NCBI GenBank assembly: GCA_944385545.1
Contig: CALWXQ010000014.1
Coordinates: 1 to 36,511, forward strand
Source of the DNA: an uncultured Oscillospiraceae bacterium
GTDB lineage: Bacteria > Bacillota > Clostridia > Oscillospirales > Oscillospiraceae
Direction: 5' to 3'
DNA: 36,511 nucleotides
Shown here: in pieces, positions 1 to 9,150 of the stretch
How positions within the stretch are numbered: the first letter of the stretch is position 1
Layout of the letters: each line of letters starts with the position of its first letter
The notes under the pieces: generated by a model
Database searches by the model: none
Seen by the model: the letters and a program-made list of their open reading frames with translations, nothing else
What the model was told of the DNA's origin: nothing
Made by a program: the position numbers and the translations under genes

Positions 1-18
1 GCGGCTCTAAGGGATTTT

Positions 19-94
19 TGGTGACCCGCCGGAGATTCGAACTCCGGACCCACTGCTTAAAAGGCAGTTGCTCTACCGACTGAGCTAGCGGATC
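19..94 (-). tRNA. tRNA-Lys (anticodon TTT)
   Basis: The reverse complement folds as a complete 76-nt cloverleaf. The acceptor stem GATCCGC pairs with GCGGGTC, the anticodon loop CTTTTAA is closed by a 5-bp stem and carries TTT, and the T arm contains GTTCGAATC. The CCA end is encoded in the DNA (plus-strand TGG at 19-21). It lies just downstream of tRNA-Gln on the same strand, so the two are probably processed from one transcript. Confidence 0.95.
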
Positions 95-99
95 AGATA

Positions 100-174
100 T
101 GGCTGGGATGGCAGGATTCGAACCTACGAATGCCAGAGTCAAAGTCTGGTGCCTTACCGCTTGGCGACATCCCA
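100..174 (-). tRNA. tRNA-Gln (anticodon TTG)
   Basis: The reverse complement gives a 75-nt cloverleaf. The acceptor stem TGGGATG pairs with CATCCCA, the anticodon loop CTTTGAC carries TTG, and the T loop is GTTCGAATC. CCA is encoded. Only 5 nt separate it from tRNA-Lys, and a promoter-like sequence lies just upstream at 211-239. Confidence 0.95.
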
Positions 175-210
175 ATGTGGAGCGGCCCCTTTTGATCGGA
201 CACACGGGGT

Positions 211-239
211 ATTATATCATGGGTTTTCGGTTTTGGCAA
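211..239 (-). promoter_or_regulatory. Putative promoter of the tRNA-Gln/tRNA-Lys unit
   Basis: On the minus strand a TTGCCA -35 box (plus 234-239) is 17 nt from a perfect TATAAT -10 box (plus 211-216). Transcription would begin about 30 nt before the tRNA-Gln 5' end. Assigned by consensus and spacing only. Confidence 0.6.
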
Positions 240-383
240 TCCTTTTTTTCTGTTTCCGGGAAAAATCCTCCCCCTCCGCTTTCGCCCTCCGGGACGGCTC
301 TGCTTTTGGTAGTTTGGGAACGGCCTGTGGAATTTATGAATAACTCTTGCCAAAAAGTTCAAAAATATTTCAAAAAGCACCCA

Positions 384-412
384 TTGACTTTTTTAGCACT
401 CTCTGGTATAGT
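384..412 (+). promoter_or_regulatory. SigA-type promoter of the hrcA operon
   Basis: TTGACT (384-389) and TATAGT (407-412) are separated by 17 nt, upstream of hrcA. The boxes are interleaved with the upstream CIRCE-like repeat and the perfect CIRCE follows immediately, so repressor binding would block the core promoter and the start site. Confidence 0.85.
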
Positions 413-419
413 GTGCTTA
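393..419 (+). promoter_or_regulatory. Degenerate upstream CIRCE-like operator
   Basis: The left arm TTAGCACTC (393-401) is perfect. After 9 nt the right arm is GTGTGCTTA, matching GAGTGCTAA at 7 of 9 positions. It spans the promoter spacer and -10 box and shares its last 3 bases with the perfect CIRCE downstream. Confidence 0.6.
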
Positions 420-443
420 GCACTCGAGGAAACTGAGTGCTAA
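417..443 (+). promoter_or_regulatory. CIRCE operator (HrcA-binding inverted repeat)
   Basis: Perfect consensus TTAGCACTC-N9-GAGTGCTAA, just after the -10 box and 17 nt before the hrcA start codon. CIRCE is the known target of HrcA, the first gene of this operon, so autoregulated heat-shock repression is expected. Confidence 0.97.
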
Positions 444-460
444 TATAGAGGAGGGATTTC

Positions 461-1552
461 ATGGAACTGTCCGAGCGGAAGAAGAAGGTTCTGCGCAGTG
501 TGGTAGACCTGTATATCCGCACCGCCGAGCCGGTTGGCTCCAAGGCCATTGCGGAACTGCCGGATATGAAATACTCCTCCGCCACCATTCGCAATGAAAT
601 GGCCGAGCTGACGTCTCTGGGATACCTGGAGCAGCCCCACACCAGCGCCGGACGGATCCCCTCCGCTGCCGGCTACCGGATGTACGTGGACGAGCTGATG
701 CAGGATTATCGCCTGAGCATTGACGAGACCCGTTCCATCAACTTAGCCATTGAAGAAAAAATGCAGCGGGTGGATCGCCTGGTGGAAAAGGTCGCCAAGC
801 TGGTCTCCCAGGCCACGGATTTGCCGGCCATTTCCGCGGCCTCTCGCCAGGGTTGCCCCTGTGTGAAGCGGTTTGATCTGATCCTGGCAGGCCAGGGCAG
901 CATCATTCTGGTGCTGATGCTCCCCAATGACCAGGTGGTGAACAAGCTGATCAAGCTGCCGGTGGAGGTCAGCGATACGGATCTGAAGCTGCTGTCCGCG
1001 GTGCTCAACGCCTCCATGACGGATATCCCTATGGAGAGCTTCACCGGGGAACTGCTGGAGAAGGTGATGCGTTCGGCGGGAGCCGCCGCATCCCTGGTTC
1101 CGGTGATCCTGGACTTCACCCAGGAGACATTGAAGGCGCAAACCTCCACAAATATGGCCATCGCCGGTCGGGCAAGGCTTCTGGGCCTGCCGGAATACCG
1201 GGATGTGGACAAAGCTCAGCGGGTGCTGTCCTCCATTGATGAGGAGGCCTTCAGCAATCTGCCCGCTGTGATGCAGGACGCCAACGGCACCAAGGTGATC
1301 GTCGGCCCGGAGAACATAGCCGACGAGCTGAAGGACACCTCGGTGGTAATGACCAAGTTCGACATCGGCGACGGCCTTCAGGGCATGATCGGTGTGGTTG
1401 GCCCCACCCGGATGGACTACGCCAAGGTCACCGCCCGGCTGAGCTATTTCGCCGAGAGCCTTTCAAAAATGTTCGCCAAACCGGAGACTCCCCAGCTGCC
1501 TCAGCCGCCGGGGGAAGAACCCAATGAATCGCCAATGACAGGAGGCACATAA
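461..1552 (+). CDS. hrcA: Heat-inducible transcription repressor HrcA
   Basis: HrcA represses class I heat-shock genes by binding CIRCE, and its activity depends on GroEL folding. The 363-residue product begins with the family winged helix, seen as ERKKKVLRSVVDLYI followed by PVGSKAI, SSATIRNEMAELT and the PHTSAGRIPS segment, then the GAF-like middle and C-terminal dimerisation region. It is about 20 residues longer than usual because of a Pro/Glu-rich C-terminal tail. The ATG follows a strong GAGGAGGG site (448-455). It is first in the hrcA-grpE-dnaK-dnaJ operon, one base before the grpE start, and two CIRCE sites lie over its promoter. Identification is secure from sequence and context. Confidence 0.97.
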   Translation: MELSERKKKVLRSVVDLYIRTAEPVGSKAIAELPDMKYSSATIRNEMAELTSLGYLEQPHTSAGRIPSAAGYRMYVDELMQDYRLSIDETRSINLAIEEKMQRVDRLVEKVAKLVSQATDLPAISAASRQGCPCVKRFDLILAGQGSIILVLMLPNDQVVNKLIKLPVEVSDTDLKLLSAVLNASMTDIPMESFTGELLEKVMRSAGAAASLVPVILDFTQETLKAQTSTNMAIAGRARLLGLPEYRDVDKAQRVLSSIDEEAFSNLPAVMQDANGTKVIVGPENIADELKDTSVVMTKFDIGDGLQGMIGVVGPTRMDYAKVTARLSYFAESLSKMFAKPETPQLPQPPGEEPNESPMTGGT

Positions 1553-1553
1553 C

Positions 1554-2096
1554 GTGGCAAAAAAAGACGATCAGAACAAAGCCCAGGAGGAGCTGGAGCA
1601 GCTCCGGGAGCAGGAGGCGGCGCCTCAGCCGGAGGAAGCCGAACAGGCTCCGGAAGCGCCCCAGGCCGATCCCTGGGAGGAGAAATACAACGCCGAGCGG
1701 GACGCCCACCTGCGTGTGGCCGCGGAGTTTGACAATTTCCGCAAGCGCACGGTGAAGGAGAAGGAGGCTTCCTACGGCAACGGCAAAGCCGACGCCCTGG
1801 CCAAGATCCTGCCTGTGTACGACAATTTGGAGCGGGCCCTGAACCAGCCCACGGAAGACGCCGCCTTTAAAAAGGGCGTGGAAATGACCATGACCGAGCT
1901 GACCAAGATCCTCACCGGCATGGGTGTGGAGATCTACGGCCAGCCGGGGGATCCCTTCGATCCCAATCTGCACAACGCTGTGATGCACACGGAAAGCGAC
2001 GAGGAAGAGGAAAACACCATCGTTCAGGTCTTCCAAAAGGGCTTCAAGATCGGCCAGAAGGTTGTCCGCTTCGCCATGGTACAGGTGGCCAACTAA
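1554..2096 (+). CDS. grpE: Nucleotide exchange factor GrpE
   Basis: GrpE releases ADP from DnaK during the chaperone cycle in the cytoplasm. The 180-residue protein has an acidic Glu/Gln-rich, probably coiled-coil N-terminus (about residues 1-50), the family segment AAEFDNFRKRTVKEKE in the long helix, and a C-terminal beta domain ending in GFKIGQKVVRFAMVQVAN, which matches the conserved GrpE end. The start is GTG, 8 nt after AGGAGG (1540-1545), with a one-base gap from hrcA, so translation is probably coupled. Length and position before dnaK are typical. Nothing unusual apart from the GTG start. Confidence 0.97.
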   Translation: MAKKDDQNKAQEELEQLREQEAAPQPEEAEQAPEAPQADPWEEKYNAERDAHLRVAAEFDNFRKRTVKEKEASYGNGKADALAKILPVYDNLERALNQPTEDAAFKKGVEMTMTELTKILTGMGVEIYGQPGDPFDPNLHNAVMHTESDEEEENTIVQVFQKGFKIGQKVVRFAMVQVAN

Positions 2097-2172
2097 ACAA
2101 GTTTACCCCGCGGCAGGTATCTGCCGGTTCATAACCATATAAATAATTTGGATCTATTATAGGAGGAAATGA

Positions 2173-3990
<1,818 letters not shown>

Positions 3991-4005
3991 TGTTCAGTTC
4001 CCATA

Positions 4006-4029
4006 GGGGCGGCCCGGCCGCCCCTTATT
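4006..4029 (+). terminator. GC-rich hairpin between dnaK and dnaJ
   Basis: GGGGCGGCC and GGCCGCCCC are perfect inverted copies around one base, followed by TTATT. This can act as a partial terminator or mRNA-stability element, lowering dnaJ relative to dnaK. Its effect is inferred. Confidence 0.5.
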
Positions 4030-4077
4030 GGTGTATGCGGCCCGTAAGCCTGGGCCGTGGATTTGAGGTGAATCATA

Positions 4078-5223
4078 ATGGCAGAAAACAAACGGGACTA
4101 CTATGAGGTGCTGGGAGTCTCCAAGGACGCCAGCACCGATGATATCAAAAGGGCCTACCGAAAAAGTGCCATGAAGTACCACCCCGACCGCAACCCCGGG
4201 GATAAGGCTGCCGAGGAAAAGTTCAAAGAGGTGGGCGAGGCCTACGAGGTGCTATCCGATCCGGATAAGAGGGCCCGGTACGACCAGTACGGCTTTGCCG
4301 GTGTGGATCCCAACTTCGGTGCCGGGGCCGGCGGCTACGGCGGCAGCGGCTTTGGCGGCTTCGGGGACTTCGGCGACCTGGGAGACATTTTCGGGGAGTT
4401 CTTCGGCGGCGGCAGGAGCCGCGGCGGTCAGCAGAACGTTCCCCGCCGGGGCGAGAACGTGATGACCCGGCTGGAGCTGAGCTTTGAGGAAGCGGCCTTC
4501 GGCTGCGAGAAGGAGGTCGCCGCCCAGCGGATTGAGAATTGCTCCGCCTGTAACGGCAGCGGCTCCGCCGATGGGGTCATCGAGACCTGCGGCCAATGCC
4601 GGGGCACCGGCCAGGTGCGGTCGGTTCAGAATTTCATGGGCATGCAGATGCAGTCCACCACCACCTGTCCCAGCTGCGGCGGCCGGGGCAAGGTAATCAA
4701 AACACCCTGCGGCGTCTGCAAGGGCAAGGGCAAGGTGCGTAAGACCAACCGGGTCAAAGTGAAGATCCCCGCCGGTGTGGATCAGGGCCAGAGCGTCCGG
4801 GTTCGGGGCGAGGGCTGCGTAGGCAGCAACGGCGGCCCCAGCGGCGATCTGCTGGTTGAGGTATTCATCAAGCGCCACCCCATCTTCACCCGGGACAACT
4901 ACGACGTATTGTGCGAGGTGCCCATTACCTTCACCCAGGCGGCCCTGGGCGCAAGGATCCAGGTACCGACTCTGGACGGCAAGGTGGAGTTCGAGATCCC
5001 CGAGGGCACCCAGACCGGACGGGAGTTCGTTCTGCGGGATAAGGGCATCCCCGAGGTGGGCAATCCTCGCCGCCGGGGCAATCACCGCTTCTCCGTAGTG
5101 GTGGAGACGCCCACCCACCTGACCAAGGAGCAGAAGGATCTGCTGCGCCAGCTGGAAGGAACCACCCAGGAGACCCCTAAGCGCAAACGGTTCTCGGATC
5201 TGGTGAAGGATCTGTTCGACTGA
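4078..5223 (+). CDS. dnaJ: Chaperone protein DnaJ (Hsp40)
   Basis: Co-chaperone that delivers clients to DnaK and stimulates its ATPase. The 381-residue protein has a complete type I architecture: J domain at residues 1-70 with the HPD motif in KYHPDRNPG, a Gly/Phe-rich region (about 75-120), four CxxCxGxG zinc repeats ([32 protein letters not shown]) between about 155 and 225, and the C-terminal substrate-binding beta domains. It is the last gene of the heat-shock operon and is followed by an intrinsic terminator at 5237. The 87-nt gap after dnaK contains a GC-rich hairpin that may tune expression. Confidence 0.98.
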   Translation: MAENKRDYYEVLGVSKDASTDDIKRAYRKSAMKYHPDRNPGDKAAEEKFKEVGEAYEVLSDPDKRARYDQYGFAGVDPNFGAGAGGYGGSGFGGFGDFGDLGDIFGEFFGGGRSRGGQQNVPRRGENVMTRLELSFEEAAFGCEKEVAAQRIENCSACNGSGSADGVIETCGQCRGTGQVRSVQNFMGMQMQSTTTCPSCGGRGKVIKTPCGVCKGKGKVRKTNRVKVKIPAGVDQGQSVRVRGEGCVGSNGGPSGDLLVEVFIKRHPIFTRDNYDVLCEVPITFTQAALGARIQVPTLDGKVEFEIPEGTQTGREFVLRDKGIPEVGNPRRRGNHRFSVVVETPTHLTKEQKDLLRQLEGTTQETPKRKRFSDLVKDLFD

Positions 5224-5236
5224 TCCCAGAGAAAAT

Positions 5237-5270
5237 ATCCGCAGGAAGGCTTGTGCTTCCTGCGGATTTT
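5237..5270 (+). terminator. Intrinsic terminator of the heat-shock operon
   Basis: A perfect 12-bp stem (5237-5248 with 5256-5267) has a 7-nt loop and is followed by TTTT, 13 nt after the dnaJ stop codon. The loop contains the putative -35 box of the next gene. Confidence 0.85.
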
Positions 5271-5279
5271 ATGTATAAT
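5251..5279 (+). promoter_or_regulatory. Putative promoter of the dCMP deaminase gene
   Basis: TTGTGC (5251-5256) is 17 nt from a perfect TATAAT (5274-5279), 26 nt before the start codon. The -35 box lies in the loop of the dnaJ terminator, so the two signals overlap physically. Confidence 0.65.
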
Positions 5280-5305
5280 GGGAAAAAAGCCAAGGAGGCG
5301 CGAAT

Positions 5306-5797
5306 ATGAAGCGGTCAGACTACATCAGCTGGGACGAGTATTTCATGGGCATCGCCATGCTGGCGGCCCGGCGCAGCAAGGATCCCAATACCCAGGTGGG
5401 GGCTTGCATCGTATCTCCGGACAACATTATCATCTCCACCGGCTACAACGGTATGCCCAAGGGCTGCTCCGACGACGAGTACCCCTGGGAGCGGGAGGGG
5501 GAGCAGACCAAGTACCCCTACGTGGTACACGCGGAGCTGAACGCCGTGCTCAACGCCAACGGCCGGGATCTGCGGGGAAGCAAGCTGTATGTGGCCCTGT
5601 TCCCCTGCAACGAGTGCGCCAAGGCCATTATCCAAAGCGGAGTGAAGGAGGTTTACTACCTGTCCGATAAGTACGCCGACTCCCCGGCCACCAAGGCCTC
5701 CAAACGGATGATGGATTCCGCCGGAGTCAAATATATCCAGCTGCAAACCGATCTGCGCGCCATCACTCTGGACTTCACCCCGGAAGAAAAGAAATAA
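5306..5797 (+). CDS. Deoxycytidylate (dCMP) deaminase
   Basis: Zinc enzyme converting dCMP to dUMP, the substrate for thymidylate synthase. The 163-residue sequence has the cytidine/deoxycytidylate deaminase fold motifs: H75-A-E77, with Glu as proton shuttle, and PCNEC with zinc ligands C101 and C104. The surrounding GYNGMPKGCSDDEYPWER region is typical of the ComEB/DCTD family rather than of tRNA or free-base deaminases. The ATG follows AAGGAGG. It appears monocistronic, with its own promoter and the terminal repeat of a 314-bp element starting 2 nt after its stop codon. ComEB of Bacillus belongs to this family, but no competence role is implied. Confidence 0.93.
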   Translation: MKRSDYISWDEYFMGIAMLAARRSKDPNTQVGACIVSPDNIIISTGYNGMPKGCSDDEYPWEREGEQTKYPYVVHAELNAVLNANGRDLRGSKLYVALFPCNECAKAIIQSGVKEVYYLSDKYADSPATKASKRMMDSAGVKYIQLQTDLRAITLDFTPEEKK

Positions 5798-5799
5798 CC

Positions 5800-6113
5800 T
5801 AGGGAACCTCTGAATAAATACCCATGCGCTTTCGCAGTGCGCCACCATTCATGAAAGGCTTCGGCGCATGGGTATTGATATGCATCGGCATCGGTTGCCC
5901 CGCAAGGGGCGAGATGCTGGCATTTATTAAAAATTTTACTATGAATGCGGAGCTTTCATAGTAAATCGTCTTCGGCGGAATGCCGGATCTTTTGCTCCAT
6001 CCGCGCAGTTCCAAATGCGGGAAATACATACAGAATTCCTCCGCTTTTGAAACTTTCGGCTGCGCCAAAATCTCTCGGCGTCAGTCCTTGCCGATTGAAT
6101 CAGAGGTTCCCTA
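5800..6113. mobile_element. 314-bp gene-free element with 14-bp terminal inverted repeats (MITE-like)
   Basis: The ends TAGGGAACCTCTGA (5800-5813) and TCAGAGGTTCCCTA (6100-6113) are perfect inverted copies. The outermost TA on each side could be a target-site duplication, leaving 12-bp inverted repeats GGGAACCTCTGA. Inside, ATACCCATGCGC and GCGCATGGGTAT form another inverted repeat (about 5818-5877), and a shorter hairpin lies at GAATGCGGAGCTTTC. The core 5826-5961 recurs at 12803-12938. No credible gene is present; open frames inside lack ribosome sites and read through the repeat structure. It fills the gap between the deaminase and the XRE gene. The class of transposase that could mobilise it cannot be told from here. 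Confidence 0.75.
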
Positions 6114-6202
6114 AAATCTAAAAAAGCAATCTAGAATTGCCCTAATGCAAACCAAAAACGGTTTACATTTATAAAGCTTTGGACAATAATAGGAGGCAAG
6201 GA

Positions 6203-6643
6203 ATGAATTTAGCGACAAAGCTGGTAACCCTTAGAAAGCAAAAGGGCCTGACACAAATGGAACTGGCAGAGAGGCTAAACGTAACACGGCAAGCAATCTC
6301 CAGATGGGAAGTTGGCGCTGCGGTTCCGGGCACTGAAAACCTAAAAATGTTAAGTAATCTATATGGGGTATCTGTTGATTCTTTACTGAATGATAATACA
6401 GATATGATTAACCAAGATTTTGATACGCAGAGTACTGTTCTAACTGCGCAGAACAGCAAGTTAAAGCGCAAATATCACAGGGTGATTTATATAGGAGCGA
6501 TCACTATTCTTTTGGTGATACTAGTAGCTGTTTTCCCCATCATGTTCGCTTTTGACCGGAATAAAGAGCAACCGATACCGATCAAGGACTTAACAAATAT
6601 GGACAAAAATGACTATGTAACTTATACATTCTCTATCGAGTAG
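6203..6643 (+). CDS. XRE-family regulator with a C-terminal transmembrane helix
   Basis: A 146-residue protein. Residues 1-60 form a Cro/C1-type helix-turn-helix, seen as LRKQKGLTQMELAERLNVTRQ followed by ISRWEVG and VPGTENLKMLSNLYGVSVDSLL. After a polar linker, residues 94-117 are a single hydrophobic membrane segment, followed by a short, probably extracytoplasmic tail. This design suggests a membrane-tethered one-component regulator that senses a signal at the membrane. The ATG at 6203 is chosen because AGGAGG (6191-6196) is 6 nt upstream; a TTG 24 nt earlier lies before that site. Base composition is clearly more AT-rich than the neighbours, suggesting acquisition. The next gene starts 19 nt later and is probably co-transcribed. 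Target genes are unknown. Confidence 0.88.
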   Translation: MNLATKLVTLRKQKGLTQMELAERLNVTRQAISRWEVGAAVPGTENLKMLSNLYGVSVDSLLNDNTDMINQDFDTQSTVLTAQNSKLKRKYHRVIYIGAITILLVILVAVFPIMFAFDRNKEQPIPIKDLTNMDKNDYVTYTFSIE

Positions 6644-6662
6644 TGATATAGGAGGAGAGAGT

Positions 6663-7172
6663 ATGAGGAAAAGAAATTTACTTATTGCGTTGACACTGGT
6701 GCTTCTGGTTGCTGTAGCTATATGTGTATACCTTGGGTATTCCCGTATAAGCAACGATGCCGGCAGGGCAATCAGTGAACTGATTGCTTTGCCCGACACC
6801 ACAACGGATGGAGATTTGGAAAGAGACGGGTTTCTAAATCTGTCTGAGATACAGGAGGGCCGGCTAGGCGAGGTAAATTCCTTCTTTGCTCCGTCGGCGG
6901 CTTCTCAAAATACACTGCTGAGAACCTTTTACAAAACGGAGAATGACCTCATTGCCTGCCTCTTTGTAAAGAATGACGACGCCCGGCTAGTCTTTATGAC
7001 CAGTTATTCCGTCAAAACACAAACGATTATGGCACAAAACCAATCGTTCCATCTATTCGCCGAAGAAGTGGACTGCGCAGACAGCACCATAGAAGTATGG
7101 CTTCGCGGCCGAACATTCGCCGTGAACGAACCGGTTGGTGAGGATTTTCTGCTGTATCGGTACAAGGGGTAA
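6663..7172 (+). CDS. Small exported or membrane-anchored protein of unknown function
   Basis: A 169-residue product I do not recognise. Residues 1-25 are MRKRN followed by a long hydrophobic stretch, either an uncleaved signal anchor or a signal peptide without a clear lipobox. The remainder is a soluble, mixed alpha/beta domain with no obvious catalytic motif and two cysteines near the middle and C-terminal third. A strong AGGAGGAGAG ribosome site precedes the ATG. The gene follows the membrane-tethered XRE regulator by 19 nt and shares its AT-rich composition, so the two probably form one transferred operon. The exported protein may be a partner or target of the regulator. Confidence 0.8.
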   Translation: MRKRNLLIALTLVLLVAVAICVYLGYSRISNDAGRAISELIALPDTTTDGDLERDGFLNLSEIQEGRLGEVNSFFAPSAASQNTLLRTFYKTENDLIACLFVKNDDARLVFMTSYSVKTQTIMAQNQSFHLFAEEVDCADSTIEVWLRGRTFAVNEPVGEDFLLYRYKG

Positions 7173-7322
7173 GCGAAGCGCAGTGGCGGGAGTGAATGAC
7201 ACCATAAGTGGGGCGTCAGAGCCGCCGCCGGGCAGCTGTTAAAAATCTTTGATTTTTGACTGAGAGGGGCAATCGGGCTACCGCTGCCTCAGCAGCTGGG
7301 CAGAACGGACTGCTCTTTCAAA

Positions 7323-7366
7323 AGCGTTACAGGCACGGATCCGACGATCCGTGCCTGTAACGCTTC
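7323..7366. terminator. Bidirectional terminator hairpin
   Basis: A perfect 20-bp stem (7323-7342 with 7347-7366) with loop CGAC lies between convergent genes and abuts the stop codon of the minus-strand C39-like gene. Its flanks, AA on one side and TTCTT on the other, suit termination from both directions. Confidence 0.85.
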
Positions 7367-7879
7367 TTAAGGGGAGGCGGTTGGTTTGCGGATGGTGATG
7401 AGAACGGTGGCGAAATATCCCTTTTTCCTAAGAAATTCCTCCAAGCTCTCGCCGTACAGATCCGGGCCGTCTGAATCGCGGTAGGTGTTATAGCCCACAA
7501 AGCCCTTGGGGGTATGGTGCAGGGCCACGAAATGGGCGCCGCAGCGGCCCTTCTGCCGCCAGTGGTAGAACAGGATGCAGGCGTCCGCCGCTTTGGCTTC
7601 GGCGTCATAATGCCTGGGCCGATAAACCGTCTTCACCGGGAAGCCCCATTTGCGCAGACACACCACAGGCGCCCAGAAGGAGGTGCCCAGATTCCCGTGG
7701 ATCAGGGGCAGCTGCCAGGTCAGGTAGCGAATCAGCGCTTCCCGCCGGGTGGTATAGCCAAGCAGGGCCAGGGCGTTGACAATGGCGATCCAGCCGCAGC
7801 CGGTGGCGGCGGAGGAGCGCAGACCGTAGCGGTACTGCTCCTTGGGGATCCGGCGCTGGTTGTGAATCAGCTCAGCCAT
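7367..7879 (-). CDS. Papain/C39-like fold protein, possible cysteine peptidase
   Basis: A 170-residue protein without signal peptide or membrane segment. ATGCGWIAIVNAL (C28), AHFVALHH (H116) and GYNTY (N131) have the order and spacing of a Cys-His-Asn papain-like triad, as in the peptidase C39-like superfamily. The Q16 region could supply an oxyanion residue. Function could be proteolysis, amidation or a non-catalytic relative; no substrate is evident. The ATG overlaps the end of the upstream C_GCAxxG_C_C gene by 8 nt, implying translational coupling, and the gene ends at a strong bidirectional hairpin. The fold assignment rests on motif spacing alone, so it is moderate in confidence. Confidence 0.75.
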   Translation of the reverse strand: MAELIHNQRRIPKEQYRYGLRSSAATGCGWIAIVNALALLGYTTRREALIRYLTWQLPLIHGNLGTSFWAPVVCLRKWGFPVKTVYRPRHYDAEAKAADACILFYHWRQKGRCGAHFVALHHTPKGFVGYNTYRDSDGPDLYGESLEEFLRKKGYFATVLITIRKPTASP

Positions 7880-8336
7880 GGGCGCGCTCCGGGGGATGCT
7901 CCCGAATGTAGGCGTCCAGGATCTCCGCCGCGGTCATTACCATCCGGGTGCAGGGCCGGACTTTGTAGAATTCCGCCGTCCGGGGGGTGGGGGCGGGATC
8001 CGAGGGGGGATCCTTCAGGATCTCCCGGCAGACGATGCTCCCGGCCCGCTCCCGGAACCGCGCCGCCAGATCCTGAACCAGCCGGTAGTGGGCCTTTTTG
8101 TTCACGTCTCCGGGGCCGGGGTCGCTGTAGCCGTAGAGCAGACCGGCAACCATCAGCATGCCGCTGACCGCGCCGCAGACCTCCCGCATCCGGCCCATGC
8201 CGCCGCCGAAGGAGGAGCACATCCGGGCGGCGAATTCTGGCTCCAGTCCGGTCACGTCGCAGAAGGCCACCACCACCGCCTGGGCGCAGTTGCTGCCGTT
8301 TACAAACAATTCTCCCGCCAATTCTCTGTGATCCAT
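7872..8336 (-). CDS. C_GCAxxG_C_C family protein
   Basis: A 154-residue protein with the cysteine pattern that names this family: C17 in NCAQAVV, C40 before SSFGGGMGRM, C54-GAVSG, then C103 and C129. The conserved cysteines suggest metal or cluster binding, or redox chemistry, and members are often found near oxidoreductases or transporters; the biochemical role is not known. The ATG at 8336 is supported by AAGGAGG upstream. A longer in-frame extension to 8516 would run antisense over sfsA and is not needed. It overlaps the C39-like gene by 8 nt, and a promoter-like sequence precedes it. Confidence 0.88.
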   Translation of the reverse strand: MDHRELAGELFVNGSNCAQAVVVAFCDVTGLEPEFAARMCSSFGGGMGRMREVCGAVSGMLMVAGLLYGYSDPGPGDVNKKAHYRLVQDLAARFRERAGSIVCREILKDPPSDPAPTPRTAEFYKVRPCTRMVMTAAEILDAYIREHPPERAHG

Positions 8337-8370
8337 TTGGGGATCCTCCTTACATCCTGTATCTGATGCC

Positions 8371-8399
8371 AGTTTAGCACAAGGGACTTCCTTTTGCAA
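8371..8399 (-). promoter_or_regulatory. Putative promoter of the C_GCAxxG_C_C/C39-like pair
   Basis: On the minus strand TTGCAA (plus 8394-8399) is 17 nt from TAAACT (plus 8371-8376), which is 4/6 to the -10 consensus, about 35 nt upstream of the start codon and between sfsA and this gene. Confidence 0.45.
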
Positions 8400-8403
8400 G
8401 AGC

Positions 8404-9081
8404 TTACAGCCGCACCGGCACAGGCCGGCGGATGACCATTTCCTCCGCTGTGACGCGGCAGTCCATGGCCAGCACCTCCACCCCGGCGGCGGCTGCCTCC
8501 CGCAGGGCCAGGGCAAAGGCCGGATCCGTGGCGTCGTTGGGGCGCAGATACGCCACGTCCGCCATTTGGATCACGAACAGCACATAGGCCCCATAGCCCT
8601 CCTCTGCCGCCCGGATCAGCTCCCGCAGATGCTTGGCTCCCCGCAGGGTAGGGGCGTCGGGGAAGGCGCAGACGCCGTCCTGCTCCAGCGTCACCCCTTT
8701 GACCTCCAGGAAGCAGGGCCTGCCCGCCTGGTGAAAGGCAAAGTCAAACCGGGAATCTCCGAAGACCGTCTCCCGGCGCAGGGCCTCCACCGGCCCCAGG
8801 CCGCCTCCGGCCAGCCATTCTTCCGCAGCCCGGTTAGGGGCCTGGGAATCCATATTGATCAATCTGCCGCCTTTGTCCACGGCGATCAGATCGAACAGGG
8901 TCTTCCTGCCCTCCTTGGGGCAGCGCTGGCACCAGACGGCGGCGCCGGGGCGCAGCAGCTCCCGGCACCGGCCGGTGTTCTTTACATGCACCGTTTGCGC
9001 CGCGCCTTCCAGCTCCACCCGGGCAAGAAACCGGTTGGGCCGGGACAGAAAGATCCCCTGGGTCATATGATCGTATCGCAC
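8404..9081 (-). CDS. sfsA: SfsA family DNA/RNA nuclease-like protein
   Basis: A 225-residue homologue of SfsA (sugar fermentation stimulation protein), a family with an OB-like N-terminal domain and a PD-(D/E)xK-nuclease-like C-terminal domain. Seen here are RPNRFLARVELEG near the N-terminus, HVKNTGRCRELL, the R/FDFAF segment followed by FLEVKGVTL (the E-V-K motif), and the C-terminal YLRPNDATDPAFALAL. Family length is about 230, so it is complete. The start is a GTG, about 10 nt after AAGGAG; an internal ATG five codons later is the alternative. The physiological role outside E. coli is poorly defined. A possible promoter lies upstream at 9151-9178. Confidence 0.92.
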   Translation of the reverse strand: MRYDHMTQGIFLSRPNRFLARVELEGAAQTVHVKNTGRCRELLRPGAAVWCQRCPKEGRKTLFDLIAVDKGGRLINMDSQAPNRAAEEWLAGGGLGPVEALRRETVFGDSRFDFAFHQAGRPCFLEVKGVTLEQDGVCAFPDAPTLRGAKHLRELIRAAEEGYGAYVLFVIQMADVAYLRPNDATDPAFALALREAAAAGVEVLAMDCRVTAEEMVIRRPVPVRL

Positions 9082-9150
9082 TGCCTACTCTCTCCTTATT
9101 TTTTGCGCGTATGGTTTTCACTCAGCAACCACCAACGCCGCGTTGCGACT

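Noticed and set aside
5799..6068. 89-codon minus-strand frame inside the 314-bp element
   Set aside because: It runs into the terminal repeat, lacks a ribosome site and does not continue in the second repeat copy.
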